Assembly (NCBI RefSeq): GCF_016653315.1
Contig: NZ_NHSH01000049.1
Coordinates: 62,001-126,000, forward strand
Direction of reading: 5' to 3'
Source of the DNA: Halochromatium roseum
Lineage (GTDB): Bacteria; Pseudomonadota; Gammaproteobacteria; Chromatiales; Chromatiaceae
DNA: 64,000 bases
How positions within the stretch are numbered: the stretch's first letter is position 1; each line of letters starts with the position of its first letter. The notes below the pieces were generated by a model that saw nothing but the letters and a program-made list of their open reading frames with translations, ran no database searches and was not told where the DNA came from. A program made the position numbers and the translations under genes. This document shows, one piece after another, positions 9,701-17,713 of this stretch.

Positions 9701-9932
9701 CCTCGGTGATCGCCAGCTGCTCTTCGAGCTGGCGGGTGATCTCGTCTTCCATCACGGTCGCCGGCACGCCAGGGTCGAGGACGCGGACGCGCACGTCTGG
9801 GTAGGTGATCTGTGGCAACAGGTCGACATTTAATTGGTTGAGCGCGAAACCGCCGAGCACCATGACCGCGAGCGTCATCATGACGACGCCGATTGGATGT
9901 CGGACAGACCAAGTTGAAAGTCCTGAATTCAT
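6702..9932 (-). CDS. RND-family efflux transporter, inner-membrane pump subunit
   Basis: 1076 residues, the size of AcrB/HAE1-type proton-driven pumps. The first segment (RHPIGVVMMTLAVMVLGGFA) is a typical TM1, followed by a porter domain (LLPQITYPDVRV). The TM4 relay carries GMLVDSTIVMLENI with a single Asp, as in many non-AcrB HAE1 pumps. A second periplasmic half and TM7-12 follow (for example GMIMLAGIVVNNAIVLVEFI). It would form a trimer and export drugs or other amphiphiles through a periplasmic adaptor and an outer-membrane channel. No adaptor or TolC-like gene is adjacent, so partners must lie elsewhere. Substrate cannot be read from sequence. Confidence 0.92.
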   Translation of the reverse strand: MNSGLSTWSVRHPIGVVMMTLAVMVLGGFALNQLNVDLLPQITYPDVRVRVLDPGVPATVMEDEITRQLEEQLAITEGVIAIQSRTSEGRSAIDLSFRYGDDVDQALRDASARLDRAKRFLPDSIDPPIIYKRDPFQLPVAEYVVGSALRDPIELRDLVDYDLGRQLLTLPGVAAVEVGGGLEREVSIIADQYRLAGLGLDVLDLQARLQAANQDVPAGRLLMRDGEISARTGGRFDSAEQIAALPLGDAANRGAEQLRLGEVAQVLDSGAEERLRIRLDDAPGIKLSIQKQPLSNTVAVVNAVDAELARLEAAGLVPEDIQIAKVDDQARYIRQSLNNAIQAALGGALLAMLVVYLFLGSLRRTLIIGSAIPIAILVTFILMAAFGLTFNIMTLGGLALGIGMLVDSTIVMLENIHRHQRRGEPPLTAASNAAREVSGAIIASTSTNLAAVLPFLFIGGLIGLLFRELIFTISAAIIASLVVALTLVPALARQLPAGRDGPLRRAVDHAMQALENGYRWILRRLLPRPWLLLPLFIVALVASVPSLFSATPAFLPELDEGDVRISLTADNGVNLEQMDALTRQVEAIVDAQPETRSIFTTVGGFVFGRSSFENSHRASLQVQLAPLAERDLGTAEWIERVKAEIKAAAIPGLRVYLYTRGIRGIRFNRGDDDLSLRLKGPELDTLIALADQMLERLQGIEDLRNLQHSNQEPTRELSIEVDRQRAASHGLDVEDIGRVLRLALEGQVITELIEGDRSIDVRLRLDRDDIAAPGDLESIILFGREPGNRLMTTDNASDDARTRGARRPIRLGDLAQVSVLLQPETIMRDRQQRIVEISASIGGDLTLASAIEQALAAASEVPLPPGYSLYEAGSLETLQQGQDIGRLLLALAVFLVLVVMAVQYESVRNPLIILLSVPFALIGVALGLSWTDTGLSMPVWLGMIMLAGIVVNNAIVLVEFIELRRRAGDARDESIIEAARLRLRPILMTTLTTVFGMLPLALGIGEGSEMLSPLAITIVAGLSFSTLVSLLLVPSIYRLLGARTARAPAEAASPPVVQAVNALRLDATVANDQKKP

Positions 9933-10056
9933 TGCATATTCCGAAGCGACAAGCGGTCGATGGGCAGCCTGCGGCGGGTGCGCTAGCCGCTCTCCCGAGC
10001 GGGGCCTAAGGCGCGCGCATCAGGCTAATGTGATCTAGTCCGCAGACATCGGGGCG

Positions 10057-10332
10057 ATGGTCGTGGATAATAAAGAACCGTCAAGCACAGACGGTTCAGC
10101 CTTGTCCCCAAGGATCATCCAAGGGGCACCACTACTTTACCGCCAGAGCGAGTCCACCGAGCACATGTCACCGAAGCGCCGCGGCCGCCAACCCGATCTC
10201 TTCAAGGTCCTCGTGGTCACGTTAGCGATTGGGATGACCCTAACGCTTGGCTACCAGATTAACCTGTACCACGTCGGCCAGGTCCAGCCGATGGCTGAGC
10301 GAACGCCTGCGCCGCCGATCATTGATGGCTAA
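10057..10332 (+). CDS. Small single-pass membrane protein of unknown function
   Basis: Up to 91 residues; an internal ATG at 10165 (MSPKRRGRQPDLFK) would give a 55-residue form with a basic N-terminus, one transmembrane helix (about LFKVLVVTLAIGMTLTLGY) and a short Pro-rich periplasmic tail. The positive-inside rule favours N-in topology. The gene ends 14 nt before the Gfo/Idh/MocA oxidoreductase start, so the two are probably co-transcribed. I do not recognise the family. Neither start has a strong ribosome site. Confidence 0.55.
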   Translation: MVVDNKEPSSTDGSALSPRIIQGAPLLYRQSESTEHMSPKRRGRQPDLFKVLVVTLAIGMTLTLGYQINLYHVGQVQPMAERTPAPPIIDG

Positions 10333-10346
10333 ACGGTGCTGACTGC

Positions 10347-11309
10347 ATGAGCCGCCCGCATCCACTCAAGGTTGGGGTCGTCGGAGTCGGTTATCTCGGA
10401 CGCTTCCATGCGCTCATCTATTCCCGCCTTGCGCAGGTCGAGCTGGTTGGTGTTTGCGATACCGACCCCGAACGTGCGGCGAGTGTGGCCGCGGAGGCGA
10501 GTTGCGCGGCTTTGGATGATCCATTGGGCCTCATCGGACGCGTCGATGCGGTGAGTATCGCGGTGCCGACCAGTGCCCATCATGCGGTGGCCTGCGCCTA
10601 TCTCGAGCAGGGCATCCATGTGCTGCTCGAGAAGCCGCTCGCGGTGGATGCGTGCGAGGGTGCCGAGATCGTGCGGATTGCCGAGCAGCAGGCCGCGGTC
10701 TTGCAGGTTGGTCATCTGGAACGCTTCAACGCCGGGGTGATGGCGCTGGCGGCGCGCATCGATGCTCCGCGTTACATCGAGGCGCAGCGTATGGGTGGCT
10801 TCGTCGAGCGCGCCACCGATGTCGACGTGGTCGCTGATCTGATGATCCATGACATCGATATCATCTTGGCGCTGGTTGATGCCGAGTTGGTCGATGTGCG
10901 AGCGGTTGGCACCCCGGTGCTGACGCCACGCGTCGACATCGCCAGCGCACGCCTTGAGTTCAGCAACGGAACCGTCGCCAATGCCGTCGCGAGCCGTGTC
11001 TCGGACAAGAAGACGCGGCGTATTCGGGTGTTCCAGCCGCAAGGCTATCTATCGCTCGACTTCATCGGCCAGACCCTGGATAGCGCCGTGCCGCGGCAAC
11101 GCGAAGCCGGCGAGCGCCCTGAGATCCAGCGCTCGCGGGTGATGGTCGAGCCGGTGCAACCGCTTGATCGGGAAATCGAGGCCTTCATCGACTGCGTGAC
11201 GCATCAAACCCGGCCGCTCGTCGATGGCCGGACTGGGCTGCGTGCGCTTGAGGTCGCCTTGCAGGTGCAAGCCAGCATTGCTGACCAGCAGAACGCGGTG
11301 CTCGGTTAA
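10347..11309 (+). CDS. Gfo/Idh/MocA-family NAD(P)-dependent oxidoreductase
   Basis: 320 residues. The N-terminal Rossmann motif is VGVVGVGYLGRFHA (about 9-22). The family EKP motif with its catalytic-site lysine is in HVLLEKPLAV (about 94), and the substrate domain has GHLERFN and DLMIHDIDIIL, where the histidine is the likely general acid/base. Relatives oxidise sugars or nucleotide sugars; close-looking proteins next to lipid A genes in other bacteria act on UDP-GlcNAc (GnnA type), and that is a possibility here given the nearby lptD operon. It is convergent with pdxA; a 13-bp tandem repeat separates them. Confidence 0.88.
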   Translation: MSRPHPLKVGVVGVGYLGRFHALIYSRLAQVELVGVCDTDPERAASVAAEASCAALDDPLGLIGRVDAVSIAVPTSAHHAVACAYLEQGIHVLLEKPLAVDACEGAEIVRIAEQQAAVLQVGHLERFNAGVMALAARIDAPRYIEAQRMGGFVERATDVDVVADLMIHDIDIILALVDAELVDVRAVGTPVLTPRVDIASARLEFSNGTVANAVASRVSDKKTRRIRVFQPQGYLSLDFIGQTLDSAVPRQREAGERPEIQRSRVMVEPVQPLDREIEAFIDCVTHQTRPLVDGRTGLRALEVALQVQASIADQQNAVLG

Positions 11310-11406
11310 GACAGACTCGATCAGCGTTTTCCTGTCGCCATCTGCCTTAACGCCCGCAGCCAACGCCCACATGACTCCTGCGCTTTTCCAGCTGATGCTG
11401 TCCGGC

Positions 11407-11466
11407 GATCAGGTTGGGCGATCAGGTTGGGCGATCAGGTTGGGCGATCAGGTTGGGCGATCAGGC
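11407..11466. repeat. 13-bp tandem repeat (GATCAGGTTGGGC x4 plus partial copy)
   Basis: Four perfect copies of GATCAGGTTGGGC (11407-11458) and a partial fifth (GATCAGGC). It occupies the gap between the convergent oxidoreductase and pdxA genes. It is not a CRISPR: units abut with no spacers. Confidence 0.9.
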
Positions 11467-11506
11467 TGAAAGCCGATGGAACCTCAGCGCCTTTTCGGCG
11501 ACCTCT

Positions 11507-12550
11507 TCAGAGGTGCGTCTTCTGATTCGTTGTCTGATGCGTTGTCTGAACCATCTCGGCGGCGAGGGCGATGGCCGCATTCAGACTGCCGAGGTTCGCA
11601 CACCCAGTCCCGGCGATATCCAAGGCCGTGCCGTGATCGACTGAGGTGCGGATGATCGGCAAGCCGAGGGTGACATTGACCGCGCGGCCAAATCCGAGAT
11701 GCTTAAGCACTGGTAGGCCCTGATCGTGATACATCGCCAGCACCGCGTCGGCCTGCTGCAGCCGATGCGGCACAAACACCGTATCGGCTGGTAATGGCCC
11801 TTGCAGATCCATGCCCTCTGCCTGCAGGCGGGTGATCACCGGGATCAGCACGGCCTCCTCTTCGTGTCCGAGATGCCCGCCTTCACCAGCGTGTGGGTTC
11901 AGGCCGCAGATCAGAAGACGCGGGTGAGGGATGCCGAGGCGCTCGCGCAGGCCCTCGATCATGATCCGGATAATGCGCTCGAGAAGCGGCTCGGTGATGG
12001 CCTTGGGTACCTCCGCGAGCGGGAGATGGGTGGTCGCTAAGGCGACCCGCAGTCCTGGCGTTGCGAGCAGCATCACCGGGGTTGGCGCGGGCTCAGCGTC
12101 GCTTCGGCAGCGCTCGGCCAGAAACTCCGTATGTCCGCTGAAGGCCAGGCCAGCGTCGTTGATGACGCCCTTGTGCACCGGCCCGGTCACCATGGCGTGC
12201 CAGCGTCCACTGAGACAGCCGTCGCAGGCGGCCCGCAGGGTGTCCAAGACGTAGGCGGCATTCGCCGGGTTCAGCTCGCCGGTTTGAGCGGGGGCCGCAA
12301 GCCTGGCTGCGGCGTCGAACAGGAGCCTGCCGGGGACTGATGGAGCCGGCGGGCGCTCTGGGTCGAAGGGCTCCAGCGTTATGGGCAGTTTGAGCCTGTC
12401 TGCCCGCTGCGCTAGTAGCTCAGGATCGCAGATCGCGACCAGCTCCTCCATCTGTGCCTGCTGCGCGGCCGCGATACAGAGGTCGGGGCCAATCCCGGCT
12501 GGCTCGCCCGGTGTCAGCGCCAGCCGGCGCGTCTCAGTCCTCGAACTCAT
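11507..12550 (-). CDS. pdxA: 4-hydroxythreonine-4-phosphate dehydrogenase
   Basis: 347 residues from the ATG at 12550 (MSSRTETRRLALTPGEPAGIG). Family signatures are ALTPGEPAGIGPDL at the N-terminus and the three metal-binding histidines in GHTEFLAERC, NPHAGEGGHLG and MYHDQGLP. It oxidises 4-phosphohydroxy-L-threonine in the DXP-dependent pyridoxal phosphate pathway and is cytoplasmic. A longer reading frame extends upstream, but those residues are non-homologous and overlie surA. The start overlaps the surA end by 17 nt, which suggests translational coupling in lptD-surA-pdxA. In E. coli rsmA (ksgA) and apaGH follow pdxA; here they do not. The last 14 residues are a Thr/Gln-rich extension. 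Confidence 0.95.
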   Translation of the reverse strand: MSSRTETRRLALTPGEPAGIGPDLCIAAAQQAQMEELVAICDPELLAQRADRLKLPITLEPFDPERPPAPSVPGRLLFDAAARLAAPAQTGELNPANAAYVLDTLRAACDGCLSGRWHAMVTGPVHKGVINDAGLAFSGHTEFLAERCRSDAEPAPTPVMLLATPGLRVALATTHLPLAEVPKAITEPLLERIIRIMIEGLRERLGIPHPRLLICGLNPHAGEGGHLGHEEEAVLIPVITRLQAEGMDLQGPLPADTVFVPHRLQQADAVLAMYHDQGLPVLKHLGFGRAVNVTLGLPIIRTSVDHGTALDIAGTGCANLGSLNAAIALAAEMVQTTHQTTNQKTHL

Positions 12551-13877
12551 CGAGTCGAATCTCCACGTAGGCCTCGTCACGCAGCCGCTGCAGCCAGAGT
12601 TCTTTGGTCTCTTCGGCCTTGCGCAGGCGCAGGGCATCCTTGGCGCGCAACCTGAGCAGCTCGTCAGCGGTGTCCTGCTCGCGGCGCTCGGTAACCTGCA
12701 GGATATGCCAGCCAAATGGGCTCTCGAAGGGTTGGCTGATCTCACCGGGGCTAAGCGCGTCCATCTCGCGCTCAAAGGCCGGCACCGTGTCGCCAGGGCT
12801 CACCCAACCGAGGTCACCCCCGTTCAAGGCCGAGCCGGTGTCGTCGGAATGCGAGCGGGCCAGGGTCGAAAAGTCATCACCGCCAATGATGCGCATGCGT
12901 AACTGTTCGAGCCGCCGCTCGGCGTCTTGGTCCGATACGACTTCGCTGGTGCGGATCAGGATATGACGTGCTTGGGTTTGGGTGATCGGCTTTGGCGTGT
13001 CCCCTTTGATATCGCTGACCCGGATGAGATGGAAGCCGCTCGGGCTGCGGATCGGGTCAGTGACCTCGCCACGGGCCAGGGTTTGCGCCGGCTGCGCGGC
13101 CAGGCTCGGGACCTCGCCGATCGCGAACCAGCCGAGGTCGCCGCCTTCCTGCGCACGGCCGCCGTCTGACTTGGCGCGTGCCAGGCTCGCGAAGTCTTCG
13201 CCCTGTCGGATGCGTCTGGCTAGGGCCTGGGCCTCGTCTCTGGCCTGTTCGACCTGTGCTGAGCTTGGATTCTCGGGCAAGGCGAGCAAGATGTGGCTGA
13301 GTCGGACCTCGCTGCGGGTGATCAGGCTGTCACGTTCGGTCTCGACGAAGCGATCAACCTCCTGTTCGCTCACACGGACCTCTTTGACCACCTCCTCTTG
13401 TTGCAGTCGCGAGGTGATGATTTGGTTGCGGGTGTCCTCGCGAAAGGCGTCGAATGAGACCTCGTTGGCCTCGAGGGCCTCGCGCAACTCCATCAAGCCC
13501 ATGCCGTTACGGGCGGCGATGTTGGTCAGTGCTTCGTTGAGGGTGGCCTCATCAACCTCAATGCCGAGGTTCTTGGCGCGTTGAATCTGCAGTCGCTCCA
13601 AGACCAACTGATCGAGTACCTGCTCTTGCAGGGTTGTCGGGTCGGGGATGGTCGCGCCGCGCGCTTGCAGCTCGGGAATCAAGAGCTCGATCTGACTATC
13701 GAGTTCGCTTTGGACGATCACGTCATCATTCACCACCGCGACGATCGCGTCGAGTGGTTGTATCTGGGCCTGGGCTAGGCTGCTGCCAGCCCAAGCACTC
13801 GCCAAGCAGGCGGTCAGGAGCATGATCAGTGCTGGTGCCCTGTGGTGCCTTAGGTCTTTATTCGACTTGATAGCCAT
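12534..13877 (-). CDS. surA: Periplasmic chaperone / peptidyl-prolyl isomerase SurA
   Basis: 447 residues from the ATG at 13877. The signal peptide (about 1-37) ends SSLAQA. The SurA N-terminal domain begins IVAVVNDDVIVQSELD, followed by two parvulin (PpiC) domains (RLSHILLALPEN... and ARHILIRTSEVV...), each with the GGDLGW element. It escorts outer-membrane beta-barrel precursors across the periplasm, including LptD, encoded just upstream. The start overlaps the lptD stop by 20 nt and the end overlaps pdxA by 17 nt, so the three form a tightly coupled operon. An upstream in-frame extension to 14210 overlies lptD and lacks a signal peptide, so it was rejected as the start. Confidence 0.96.
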   Translation of the reverse strand: MAIKSNKDLRHHRAPALIMLLTACLASAWAGSSLAQAQIQPLDAIVAVVNDDVIVQSELDSQIELLIPELQARGATIPDPTTLQEQVLDQLVLERLQIQRAKNLGIEVDEATLNEALTNIAARNGMGLMELREALEANEVSFDAFREDTRNQIITSRLQQEEVVKEVRVSEQEVDRFVETERDSLITRSEVRLSHILLALPENPSSAQVEQARDEAQALARRIRQGEDFASLARAKSDGGRAQEGGDLGWFAIGEVPSLAAQPAQTLARGEVTDPIRSPSGFHLIRVSDIKGDTPKPITQTQARHILIRTSEVVSDQDAERRLEQLRMRIIGGDDFSTLARSHSDDTGSALNGGDLGWVSPGDTVPAFEREMDALSPGEISQPFESPFGWHILQVTERREQDTADELLRLRAKDALRLRKAEETKELWLQRLRDEAYVEIRLDEFED

Positions 13878-16365
13878 AGACTTCTCGTTGCAGGAAACTG
13901 TCCACGGAGCTGCCAAAGGCGCCGAGGCCGGCGAGCTCCACTTGTAGCATGACTGATGTATTCGCTGGGCTGTCGGCGCGGTTCTTGAAGTGGCGGCCGA
14001 GCACGCGGATCTTCCAGCAGCACTGGCCGAACTCGATGCCGGCGAAAGCGTCGCTGGTTTCCTCGGTCTCGAGGGAATAGAGCCAGCGGCCGACGACATT
14101 GACCTGGTTTGAGACCGGCAATCGGAAGGAAAGATCAGTGGTTTCAAAGCGATTGTCGATGTTGTTGCCGGCATCGAAGCGATAGGCAAGGTTGACCAGC
14201 CGCTTGGCACCGGGCTCCAGGTACTGGAGCTGCAGCGTGCGTCGGCCCCATTGGTCGGTCTCTTCTGCCGGGTCCCATTCGAAGCTAGCGCGTCCGCGCC
14301 AGCGGTCGAACAACTGGGCCGAGATCTCGCCGGTCACTGGCGACTCGCTTGCGTCCTCAGTGGGTCCGAAGATCTGCACCCGCCGATCGGCAAAGTACAG
14401 GATGCGGCCAATGCTCAAACGCAGCATTTCCGCGCCGGTACGCGCATCCAGGAAGCGTGAGCTGAGGGCGGTGGTGATCTGATTGGCGTCACCAATTCGG
14501 TCGCGGCCGGTAAACCGATTGCTCCTGAACAGGTTGGCGAAATTGAACGCGAGGTCAGAGCTATCGAACACCGGCGTGGCTGATTGATCCTCGTACGGGG
14601 TGTAGAGGTAATAGAGCCGAGGCTCCAGGGTTTGCAGTGCCGCGGTGCCAAACCAGCTCGCCTCGCGCTCCAAGACGAGCTTGCCGTCGACCTCAATCGT
14701 GGGGATCGAATGACTCGGCGAGGTCGGCTGGCCTAGCGCCGTGTTGGTCAGATCATAGCCACTCAGGTTGAGTGAGAGTGTCGGGATCAGGTGCCCATAG
14801 CTGCGCCGAAGTGGGAGGCTCAGGCTCGGCTGCATCGCGAGGCGTTGACCGTAGACGATGTGGTTGTGATCGAAGTAATCGTATTCCGCATTGAGGCTGG
14901 TGACGAGACCCGCCCCAATCTCAACTGGGCTCAGATTAAAGATCACCTGCGGCAGCCGGCCATAAGGTCGCTGCTCGGGGGTGAGTTCGGGATCGACGGT
15001 CTGATAGCCTTGCAGCGCCGTCTGCAGTGACCAGCCATCGCCGAAATAGCTCACTGTTCCACGTTGCAACAATTGGCGGGTACTGGTGATATCGAGTCCG
15101 TTGCCGAAATCCTGGAGATAGCGATCGTCGGAGACTGCGCTGAACTCGACCAGGGTGTTGAAGCGACCAAGCCAGGTACCGCTTTCCTCCAGATTCAGCG
15201 CCCAGCGGGCGTCGTTGCCTTCGTACTTCGCGTCGTTAGGGATGAATTCCGCTTCGATCCGGCCGTTGTCGTTGCGCGTCATGTAGCGCAGCTCGGTCCC
15301 CATCAGCAGGCCGCGTTCGCTGAGAAAATGGGGCGAGATGGTCGCGTCCAGGTTCGGTGCGATGTTCCAATAGTAGGGCACAACCAGCTCGAGGCCGCTC
15401 TGGTCCGAGGTGCCGACCGTTGGTATCAGGAAGCCGCTCCGGCGTCGGTCGTCGATCGGGAAGCGCAGGTAGGGCGTGTAGATCACTGGCACGCCTTTGA
15501 TGCGTAGGCGAGCGTCGCGAGCAACACCGATGCCTTGTTCTTGATCGAGCTTGAGTTTGGCCGCTTTGATTGACCAAGCATTCGTGCCCGGCGGGCAGGT
15601 TGAGTAGACCAAGCCGCGGTAGCCTGTCTGCGATGGGCTGAGCAGTTCGGCGAGATCGGCCGTTCCGCGCAGATTGGCGGCGTCGGAAAACCGATAGCTG
15701 ACGTTGTGCATCTGGCCCTGGTAGGTTTCCAGATTGAGTTGGGCTCGGTCGCCGATCATCCTCAAGCCGGGCCGTTCCATCAGGGTCGCGCCTTGGGTTT
15801 CGATGTCGCCGGTGTTGCGGTCATAGGTGAGGGTGTCTGCGACCACTCGCTCCCCTGCCCGGCGCAGGTCGACACCGCCGCTGAGCGTTAGGATGCCGGT
15901 ATCTTGCTGATACGCGACAGCGCCGGTGTTGATATCGATCGGCGTATCCGCTGCGAGCGGTGCGGCCACCGGCACTGAGCCGAGTCGAGCGGGACGGGGA
16001 CCGCAGAAAGCCCAATCCAGTCCATCGTGGAGTAGTGTGTCGCGGTCTGCTGTCGGTTGCGCGATGCCTGCGGGCTGCTGGCCTGTCTCGGCAGTGGTCG
16101 CCGCCTCGGCTTGAACCCCCGCTTCGGGGTTTCTGACTTGGGTGTCTCTGGCTTGGGTGTCTGATGCTGATGCAGGCGCCGGTTCAAGCAGGGACGAGCG
16201 CAGTTGTGAGGCTGGCGGTGGCACGGGCGCAAGGCTGCGCGTCTGCTCCAGTGCCAGCTCCTGGGCCAGTGTCTGGGCGAACAGCAGGCCTGGCGCCCCG
16301 ATCAAGACCCAGGGCAAGAGGCTGAAGGCCCTCGCGGAGATTCGTCTGCGGTCCAAAGCGGTCAT
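13858..16365 (-). CDS. lptD: LPS-assembly outer-membrane protein LptD
   Basis: 835 residues from the ATG at 16365, which gives a good signal peptide (MTALDRRRISARAFSLLPWV..., cleavage near LFAQT). A variable Ala/Gln-rich linker (about 30-130) leads to the OstA/LptA-like periplasmic domain (VVADTLTYDRNTGDIETQG) and a C-terminal beta-barrel. The four cysteines that make the inter-domain disulfides in E. coli LptD have counterparts: FCGPRP, STCPPG and the adjacent pair in GQCCWKI. With LptE it inserts lipopolysaccharide into the outer leaflet. First gene of the lptD-surA-pdxA operon; divergent from amgK. Confidence 0.95.
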   Translation of the reverse strand: MTALDRRRISARAFSLLPWVLIGAPGLLFAQTLAQELALEQTRSLAPVPPPASQLRSSLLEPAPASASDTQARDTQVRNPEAGVQAEAATTAETGQQPAGIAQPTADRDTLLHDGLDWAFCGPRPARLGSVPVAAPLAADTPIDINTGAVAYQQDTGILTLSGGVDLRRAGERVVADTLTYDRNTGDIETQGATLMERPGLRMIGDRAQLNLETYQGQMHNVSYRFSDAANLRGTADLAELLSPSQTGYRGLVYSTCPPGTNAWSIKAAKLKLDQEQGIGVARDARLRIKGVPVIYTPYLRFPIDDRRRSGFLIPTVGTSDQSGLELVVPYYWNIAPNLDATISPHFLSERGLLMGTELRYMTRNDNGRIEAEFIPNDAKYEGNDARWALNLEESGTWLGRFNTLVEFSAVSDDRYLQDFGNGLDITSTRQLLQRGTVSYFGDGWSLQTALQGYQTVDPELTPEQRPYGRLPQVIFNLSPVEIGAGLVTSLNAEYDYFDHNHIVYGQRLAMQPSLSLPLRRSYGHLIPTLSLNLSGYDLTNTALGQPTSPSHSIPTIEVDGKLVLEREASWFGTAALQTLEPRLYYLYTPYEDQSATPVFDSSDLAFNFANLFRSNRFTGRDRIGDANQITTALSSRFLDARTGAEMLRLSIGRILYFADRRVQIFGPTEDASESPVTGEISAQLFDRWRGRASFEWDPAEETDQWGRRTLQLQYLEPGAKRLVNLAYRFDAGNNIDNRFETTDLSFRLPVSNQVNVVGRWLYSLETEETSDAFAGIEFGQCCWKIRVLGRHFKNRADSPANTSVMLQVELAGLGAFGSSVDSFLQREVYGYQVE

Positions 16366-16657
16366 GCGTTCGATGCTGGGTTCGATGCTGGGCGGTTGCG
16401 GTGACGGCGAGCAGAAAGAGGCGAGCAGAAAGAACCGCGCCGGTGCGCTTCTCTCGCACCACAGTCGGCAAAATCCATGTAAGGTCGCACATCCGCCGCG
16501 ATGCGGCAAACTCAGGCGCTGCCCAGGACCTAGCCGACGGCGGAAGCTGGTGGCGAGATCCGCAAGCCGGATTGAGCAGGGCATGCGTCGGACAAGCGCT
16601 TGCAGCCCGCTCGATGAACGATAGAACGATCAATGCGTTGATGTTGGAGGAGGCTCG

Positions 16658-17713
16658 GTGCCCGACGAACGACAGATGTTGCTGGAGCAATGGCTCGTGA
16701 TGGTGCTCGGCGCAGGGGTTGGCCCGCTGCTGCCGGCCTCGGCGGACGCGAGCTTCCGCCGCTATTGGCGGTTTTTCGATCAAGGGCGCAGCCTGATCGC
16801 CGTCGATGCTCCGCCCGAGCATGAGGATAGCGCTCGCTTTACGCGCTTGGCGCGCGCGTTCCGCAGCGCTGGGCTGAATGCCCCCGAGGTGCTGGCCGAG
16901 GACCATGAGCGCGGTTTCTTGGTGGTCTCGGATCTAGGCTCGCGAACCTATTTGGACGCGCTGACAGCTGTGCAGACGCCTGCGCAAGATTCAGACCCGA
17001 GATCAGCTCAGGTGTCAGCAGCCCCGGCCACAGCTCAGGATGACCGGTTGTACGGCGATGCGATCACAGCATTGATCAAGCTGCAGCGTGGACTGCCGAC
17101 CGACGAGCTGCCGGTCTACGATGCCGCCTTCCTGCGCCGCGAACTCGAGCTCTTCCGCCAGTGGCTGCTTGCCGATCTGTTGCAGCTCGACCTCTCCGAG
17201 ACCGAGGCAGAAGACCTTGAGCGGATCTTCGCTCTGCTCATCGACAACGCGCTCGAGCAACCGGTCGTCGCCGTGCACCGTGACTTCCACAGCCGCAACC
17301 TGATGCTGACCGAAGCCGATAATCCCGGCATCCTCGATCTGCAGGATGCGGTCGCCGGGCCGCTTAGCTACGATCTCGCCTCGTTGCTCAAGGATTGCTA
17401 CATCGCCTGGCCGCGCGAGCGGGTGCTGGCCTGGGTCGAGGTCTACGCCGAGCAGGCGCAGGCCGCCGGATTGCTGAGCGCCGCCGAACGGCCCCAGCTC
17501 GTGCGCTGGTTCGACCTCATGGGCGCCCAGCGCCATCTCAAGGCCGCGGGTATCTTCGCGCGCTTGGCGGTGCGTGACGGCAAGCGGGGTTATCTCGCCG
17601 ATCTCCCGCGCACCCTGGGCTATCTGCAGGCGCTAGGGCCGCTGTATCCAGCCCTAGATCCGCTCGCCATCCTCATCCGTCAACGCGTCGTGCCGCGCTT
17701 GAGCGCGCGATAA
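16658..17713 (+). CDS. amgK: Aminoglycoside-phosphotransferase-fold sugar kinase, AmgK-like
   Basis: 351 residues. The kinase-fold catalytic loop is VHRDFHSRNLM (about 207-217) and the metal-binding Asp follows in GILDLQDAVAGP. AmgK phosphorylates the anomeric carbon of N-acetylmuramate/GlcNAc in the peptidoglycan salvage route, and in pseudomonads it lies beside lptD, as here, which supports the name. The usual partner murU is not next to it; purD follows on the other strand. A Gln/Ala/Ser insertion (about 105-128) interrupts the N-lobe. The 3' end overlaps the purD 3' end by 34 nt. The start (16658) is uncertain within a few codons. Confidence 0.85.
   Translation: MPDERQMLLEQWLVMVLGAGVGPLLPASADASFRRYWRFFDQGRSLIAVDAPPEHEDSARFTRLARAFRSAGLNAPEVLAEDHERGFLVVSDLGSRTYLDALTAVQTPAQDSDPRSAQVSAAPATAQDDRLYGDAITALIKLQRGLPTDELPVYDAAFLRRELELFRQWLLADLLQLDLSETEAEDLERIFALLIDNALEQPVVAVHRDFHSRNLMLTEADNPGILDLQDAVAGPLSYDLASLLKDCYIAWPRERVLAWVEVYAEQAQAAGLLSAAERPQLVRWFDLMGAQRHLKAAGIFARLAVRDGKRGYLADLPRTLGYLQALGPLYPALDPLAILIRQRVVPRLSAR

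Noticed and set aside
11407-11466. Possible CRISPR-like array
   Set aside because: Units abut directly with no spacers and no cas genes nearby.
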